Below are positions 59,080 to 64,000 of a DNA stretch of 64,000 nucleotides, piece by piece. The DNA is from Calycina herbarum (taxonomy: Eukaryota > Ascomycota > Leotiomycetes > Helotiales > Pezizellaceae). The position numbers and the translations under genes were made by a program. A model generated the notes under the pieces. The model had not been told where the DNA came from. It worked only from the letters and a program-made list of their open reading frames with translations, and searched no databases. The first letter of the stretch is position 1; each line of letters begins with the position of its first letter. The stretch is taken from positions 682,001 to 746,000 of the forward strand of contig LLEY01000007.1 in the NCBI GenBank assembly GCA_001414485.1, in the 5' to 3' direction.

Positions 59080-60348
59080 CAGCCACAAGGCCCTCGGGAG
59101 CGGTTATTGAAGCTGAAAAGTGGTACGTTCTTGAGCCTTCCCTGTGGTTCCCTACTCGGCTTGCCTAGATGCTGGGGAATGAATTTGGTGCGACCTCCAA
59201 GGAAGCCACATTTGCTCTGGGATGCAATCGTTTCTTCGGACTGATGCAAGGCTGGATCACTGTCTTCGCTTGGATCTGTTCCTGTACTTCTAACCTAGCA
59301 CTCGTTTCCAATATTATCGTTGGCATGGCGATTTTCAATACTCCGGACTATGTACTGGTTCGATGGCACATCACTTTACTCATGTGGGGTATCACCATTT
59401 TCCCCTTTTTGGCCAACTTCTGATTTAAAAAATTGCTGTACCCCCTAGAAGCACATCGTGTTCTTTGTCGTTTCTATTGCCACTTTGCTGGCTGTTGCTG
59501 ATCGAAGCCCGGCGGAATCTGTTTTCTCGACCTTGACACATGATGTTAGTGGTTGGGAGAACCCGGCGGGAATTGGGTTGTTGACTGTGACCTACCCGTT
59601 GACAGGTAAGCCAATTTTCTTTTAATTCGGGACAAAAACACACGAGATGATCAAAGATTGACTTCATAGGATTCGACGGAGTTCTCCACATGTCCGACGA
59701 AGTCAAACTTGCCCTTATCCGCGTCCCCCGCTCCATGATCGCATCCGTAGTCATGAACGCAATCATGCAATTCACTTACATGATCACCCTTCAGTTCATA
59801 TTTGGCGACGTTGACCGAATCTCCTCGACCCCAATCATGCTTCCTATAATTGAACTTCACTACCATATAGCGGGTTCCAAATCAGCAACCAAAATCTTTG
59901 TCTTCAGGCTAGCCTTGATAATATACATCCGACGCTGAAGATGCCTTTAAAGGCGCTTTTTCTTATTGCGACTTGTATCTGTCTCCTCGCACTTGTCAAC
60001 ATTGGATCCAGCACAGCCTTCAACCCACTTATTTCGCTTCCTGCTATTGCGCTTTATATATCGTACTTCCTTCCGATCTTCTTCCTCTTTATTCGTCGGA
60101 TTTAGAGGGCACGTCCGAAGCTGATTCCTTGGGGTCCATTTAGACTGGGAAAAGCTGGTCTTTTTGTTAATTTGGGGGCTATATTGTATCTTGTTTTTGT
60201 CGTTGTTTGGATGCCGTTTCCGACTGTTTTGCCGGTTGATGGATCGACGATAAATTATGCCGGTCCGTTAGTTGGTGCCATTATCTTGGGTGCTTTGATT
60301 GATTGGGTGTTTTCTGGCTCTAGGGAGGTTTCAAATCCCTATTCTTAG
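59080..60348 (+). pseudogene. APC-superfamily permease (choline/GABA-permease-like), degraded
   Basis: Membrane transporter for amino acids, choline or polyamines when intact. Pieces in different frames follow the family order. RPSGAVI near 59090 is followed by GLMQGWITVFAWICSCTSNLALV (59245-59315) and YVLVRWHITLLMWGIT. After a frame change near 59450 come VSIATLLAVADRSP and DVSGWENPAGIGLLTVTYPL. A good intron (GTAAGC..TCATAG, about 59606-59670) leads into GFDGVLHMSDEVKLALIRVP, the DG--H-SEE--A-- family signature. After another frame change the C-terminal segments run to TAG 60346 (NPLISLPAIALYISYFLPIF, then PWGPFRLGKAG). At least two frameshifts and several stops make this non-functional. 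The exact substrate class is uncertain. Confidence 0.75.
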
Positions 60349-61121
60349 ACAGGGGTGAAGGAGACCCAACAGAGAGACATCGGGACAGTAGGAAAAAAAG
60401 GCAATGTCACGTGGTCTGTCATTCTGGAGTCTCGCAGCCGAGTTAATTTGCGATGCACTGAGTTAATGCTTTCTTATACCAGGAATATTTCAGGGATATA
60501 GATAATTTACTACGATGGGGCATTTTTCACGCTGAAAACTCTTCGTCGGCTGGTCCTCTCGTGACACGCCGCCAGTTCCCAAAACAAGGGGGATTAAGCG
60601 AACATCCAATCACACGGATCAGTCCTACATAGTCCTTCTACAGGCTACATTTCTGCTATATTGCCTCATGAACTCTTAAGTCAATCAAATAGCCATAGAC
60701 TGTTAGTTTTAACTTCTCTCTCTCCTTTAATCTTCGCCACTGACCCGAGGTTTTATCTAGCTTTTGGAAGTAGTCTTCCTGAAATTTAGCTTATAATTTT
60801 GATGAAATTCAAGGAACGGTGAATCTTCGATTTCAACTACCACAACGTACTCTAATCGCAAAACCAACTTAATATTCATTATCGCATAATTCATTTCTAT
60901 CACAATCTCAATTCTCGGAAATTTTTCAGCACTTATAAAAAACCATAAATTTTTTGGTGTTGCCGTTCTTAGAAATTCACTGTTCAACGCCAACACTTGG
61001 GTTTGCACGTGGCACGCTAAGCGAGCAGCCGGCGTGCTAAAATACCGCACCTCCAAGACCTCTTTCTCTTCATATCAACGCTCTTCCTCCAATTCTGCAA
61101 AACAACTACGCATACCCCAAA
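60349..61121. other. Intergenic DNA
   Basis: About 770 bp with no recognisable gene. The final 200 bases should hold the promoter of the phosphotransferase-like gene. A minus-strand frame at 60757-61056 has no motif and is AT-biased, so it was not called. Confidence 0.4.
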
Positions 61122-62170
61122 ATGCCCTATCGTGAAACTGGGGATGGCCCTTACCTTTTGCCCGATTGGCTCCCTTCGGCTGACAACATCTTCTTCTTGG
61201 ACACATCTTTCTTCACCAACGGCCACAAGCGCCTACCAAGTCCAGCTGAGGTTCGGCATGCCGCGGGACCCTAAACAAAGATGAACAGGCCTGTTCCGGT
61301 TTCGTTTCCTTCAATGAATCTTATCGTCAAATGTGGCCTTATAATTAGGATGACCGAGGGACAATGTTTGTGGGCAATTCGCCGCCTCTGCCCGTATGTG
61401 CCAGTTCTAGAAGTGTATGGCTGGTGTTAGAATGAAGGGGAAACATTCATCTATATGTAAAAAATCGAAGCAGCTACTTTAGAATAAGAGTGGCCGGGAT
61501 TAGATGTTGAAGAAAAGTATGAGATTTGCACCCAACTGCGTTGCATCCTCGACGAATTGCGCCAGCTTTAACAAGATCCCTCTAATCCATTTATTGGTGA
61601 GTATGATATCCTTTTTATGGGTTGCTATAGCGTCTAATGGCTAGTTAATATAGGAAGCATCAATCAGCAGCCTGTTAAAGATATAATCTTTGATGGCAAA
61701 GGACTTGACGACTATTTCTCAGACGTCACCTCGTTTCACAACTGGTTCTCAGGTGTTACAACGCCTCAAATTGACACCTCAAACTCAAATCCATGGCGTC
61801 CTGGCTTATTGGATGACGTTCCCATTGTGTTCACTTACGGCGATTTACATCGTAGCAATGTTTTGATGTCTTGGGATGAGAATGGTACGCCCCGGGTAGC
61901 GGCCATCGTTGACTGGCATCAATCTGGGTGGTATCCTGTATCGTGGGAATTCTACAAGACGAGGTTTACTTGTAAGGCTGGCGAGCAGTGGGAATTAGAT
62001 TACATACTTGAGTTTTTGGAGTCCTATCGGGTTATATTTCCTGGGATTATTTTGTGCTTAAGCGGGGCACTTAGTAAAGCAATAATAGTAGTAGTATGGA
62101 ATGTGATAGATAATATGTCTCGCGAAAAAATGCCCGATATCATACTTTTTGAATTTAGTTTTAAAGTATA
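61122..62170 (+). pseudogene. Aminoglycoside-phosphotransferase/choline-kinase-like protein, broken
   Basis: Kinase-fold enzymes of this type are numerous in fungi; their substrates are mostly unknown. ATG 61122 starts MPYRETGDGPYLLPDWLP. A TAA near 61271 and several TAG codons follow (after YGWC, FIYM, ATLE and LRQL), each one transition from Trp or Gln. A good intron (61597-61653, GTGAGT..ATATAG) joins PFIG to SINQQPVKD. The catalytic loop YGDLHRSNVLM and metal-binding IVDWHQSGWYPVSWEFYK (61840-61950) are readable; the first residue of the loop is Tyr, where His is usual. After YILEFLESYRV the expected C-terminus is missing and unrelated sequence runs to a stop at about 62171. Confidence 0.8.
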
Positions 62171-62199
62171 GTTTCACATTTTCGCGAGATTTTGCCTGG

Positions 62200-63642
62200 C
62201 GAGGCCTATGCCTACCCCAATTGGCCAGTATGCATCAATCAAACCGATATTGGCGAACGAAACCATCAAGTCTTCATGATGAATGGAATATACTCTTCCG
62301 CCGAACGGGTGCTAGTATGGCTTGGGAAGAGCGAGATCAAAGCAATATTGCAATGAAGAGACTTCAGGAATTGGCAGAAGAACAACAGGTCGCTGTCGAT
62401 AATGAATTTACGTTGAGGTGCCTGATTTATGATTGCCTGATAGACCGAGAGTGGTGGGGCAGACTGTGGGTCGTTCAAGAGTTGGTTCTGGCGAAGTCAG
62501 ATCCACTCATCATGTGCGGCTCTAGCTCGTTGCCTTGGAGCATTTTCATGAAAGGTTATTTTGCAATAGGTATGGACAATGCACATACATCGGAAGATCT
62601 CAATAGAGGAGCCGAACGTCTCAGTCAGTGTTCCCAACTGAACGGTCTACGGGAATATCACCAGTCTAAAATCAACTCAAAATATATCGGGACTATTTGT
62701 CTAGCAGCAATCTTGAACTACACAAAAGACTTTCACGCCACAGACCCTCGTGACACGATATATGGTGCTCTTGGCTTGATGACTTCGAAGACGCGCGAAA
62801 AGTTGAAGCCCGACTACCAGAAGCCTGTAGAACTCGTTTTTCTCGAAACCAGCAAGTACATCTTGGAGAACGACCACCGCCACTCCTTCTTCTCGAAATT
62901 TTCCGTCTCCAGAAGCAGAAGTAAACTTTCTAGAGCCTCCCCTTCCTGGGTTCCCGATTTCTCAGCACAGAAGACTTTGAGTTTTGATAACCCAGATGCA
63001 TTGACTTGCTCACCTAACGTCAAGATTGCCATGTCTCGTAAGACGAGAGATAATGTGTCATTTCGAGATAATAAAAGGGTTTTGGTTCTAACGGGGGTTC
63101 TATTTGATACCATCGAGGTAGCTGTCGAGCTGAAGAATGATCAGGGGATGCTACTCCGTCAGATATCTGCAGTCACACGCCTCATACGACTTGTAGTTGA
63201 TAAACGGGGTCTTCCTGGCGACCGACTTTCTTGTGCGGCGGCTCCATTCAAAAAGTATGAAGATATCTTCGACGTGCTTACTGCAGGCCGCAATTATGGC
63301 TTGAAATATCAATACGACGCACTCACGGTTCATGCTGAAGTACACCCTATCACCACTGAAACAGATTGCCAAGATTTACTTTGGCTAGCCAAACACTTTC
63401 TCCCTGGTCGGTGCTTTTTCGTTACTCAGATGGGCCTCTTTGGGGTTGCCGTCGAAAAGGTTCGGGAGAATGATTGTGTCACATTCCTATTTGGAGATCG
63501 TTTACCTATTATACTAAGACCCCGAGGCTTATCCTATAATATGGTCTGCGCAGCAAATGTACCTAATGTCAATGACGATGAGGTGACTGGGTATTTGTAT
63601 AAGAAGGGTTTGGTAGAGAAGAGAACCTTCCTCATTCGTTAG
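62200..63642 (+). pseudogene. HET-domain protein, N-terminally truncated
   Basis: Incompatibility-type protein missing the first part of its HET domain (the usual ALSYVWG region). It picks up at WPVCINQTDIGERNHQV (about 62224-62270) and ERVLVWLGKSEI. A frame change near 62330 leads to a long intact frame from about 62317 to TAG 63642, with LQELAEEQQ, WWGRLWVVQELVLAKSD, ATDPRDTIYGALGLMTS, PDYQKPVELVFLETSKYIL and ASPSWVPDFSAQ, then a C-terminal region without a known domain (DRLPIILRPRGLSYNMVCAA). ATG 62230 or 62317 could start a shortened protein of roughly 440-470 residues, but without the first half of the HET core it is unlikely to work normally. It follows directly on the broken phosphotransferase, suggesting a deletion fused the two remnants. 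Confidence 0.8.
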
Positions 63643-64000
63643 GTCTTCAAAGAAATCTCTTAAATGCTATTGCTCTTAGGTGCCTTGCAATCTCCTAGAC
63701 GATGTGTAGGGAGAGTAGTTTCCAAAAAATATAATGAATCATGTTCTTGTGTGCTTGCTACCGTCCACGTGGAGCCCCAGGAATTTCGACGCTGATGAAA
63801 ATTGACATTTGTTGTCGGCCATAACCTCGAACAACCCTTCTTCTAAGTAAGTTAGACACTTCAATATTTGATGATGAGAATTGCAAACGAGTCCTCGGTA
63901 AGAACCATAACAGAGTATTCCCTCCGAAAGTCTCACGAAGGCCTGACAACTCATTAGGTTTCTCCTCGAAACGAAATGAAAGAATATACAAACACGGAAG
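63643..64000. other. Right edge, no assignable gene
   Basis: Two overlapping minus-strand frames (63739-63954 and 63758-63991) are open but show no motif and are cut close to the window edge. One contains FEEKPNELSGLRETFGG, which could be the end of a decayed gene. Nothing firmer can be said. Confidence 0.3.

Noticed and set aside
60757..61056. 99-codon minus-strand frame
   Set aside because: No motif, AT-biased, and overlaps the presumed promoter of the phosphotransferase-like gene.
1..64000. tRNA, rRNA or CRISPR features
   Set aside because: No cloverleaf with a T-arm GGTTCRANNCC in context, no rRNA-like block, and no spaced direct-repeat array was seen; I could not run a covariance search.

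Overview
The window looks like nuclear DNA of a filamentous ascomycete (Pezizomycotina; Leotiomycetes is my guess from the look of the calcineurin and transporter proteins, not proven). The evidence is short GT..AG introns, a full-length fungal calcineurin A, HET and NACHT-ankyrin incompatibility-type genes, and a sharp split between GC-balanced gene islands and very AT-rich blocks. Transposons in those blocks are riddled with TAG and TAA stops where Trp and Gln codons belong. That is the footprint of repeat-induced point mutation (RIP, C to T mainly in CpA).

Layout. 1-3290: two Fot1/pogo-type transposase remnants and a palindromic AT spacer. 3290-8245: a graveyard of broken accessory genes (HET, an unrecognised conserved fungal protein, an ankyrin remnant, unidentified decayed coding DNA). 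11.2-13.8 kb: a bZIP transcription factor with a poly-Gln run, leader uORFs and a 1.3-kb intron. 14.8-39.7 kb: a RIP-mutated block of chromovirus (Ty3/gypsy with chromodomain) LTR retrotransposons. Element A is forward and interrupted by a solo LTR. Element B is reverse and interrupted by a complete element C. A Fot1-like DNA transposon (D) follows. 40.1-43.4 kb: a NACHT-ankyrin NLR-like pseudogene on the minus strand.

44.5-50.3 kb: a conserved island with calcineurin A (minus), divergently placed from a small conserved protein, then a mitochondrial Mmc1-like membrane protein. 50.6-53.8 kb: a Mutator-like element (MULE) with about 133-bp terminal inverted repeats and a 9-bp target duplication. 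54.4-58.3 kb: a MATE-type transporter, an amidoligase-like remnant and a gamma-glutamylcyclotransferase-like gene. 59.1-63.6 kb: three decaying accessory genes (APC/choline-permease-like, aminoglycoside phosphotransferase-like, HET).

Most likely functional: bZIP, calcineurin A, the 194-residue protein, the Mmc1-like protein, the MATE protein and the GGCT-like protein. They do not form an obvious pathway. The most unusual observation is an open frame on the antisense strand, between the pol end and the 3' LTR, present in all three chromovirus copies and keeping frame and length between B and C. It is read through only by treating every stop as a RIP product, and it would encode a charged coiled-coil protein.
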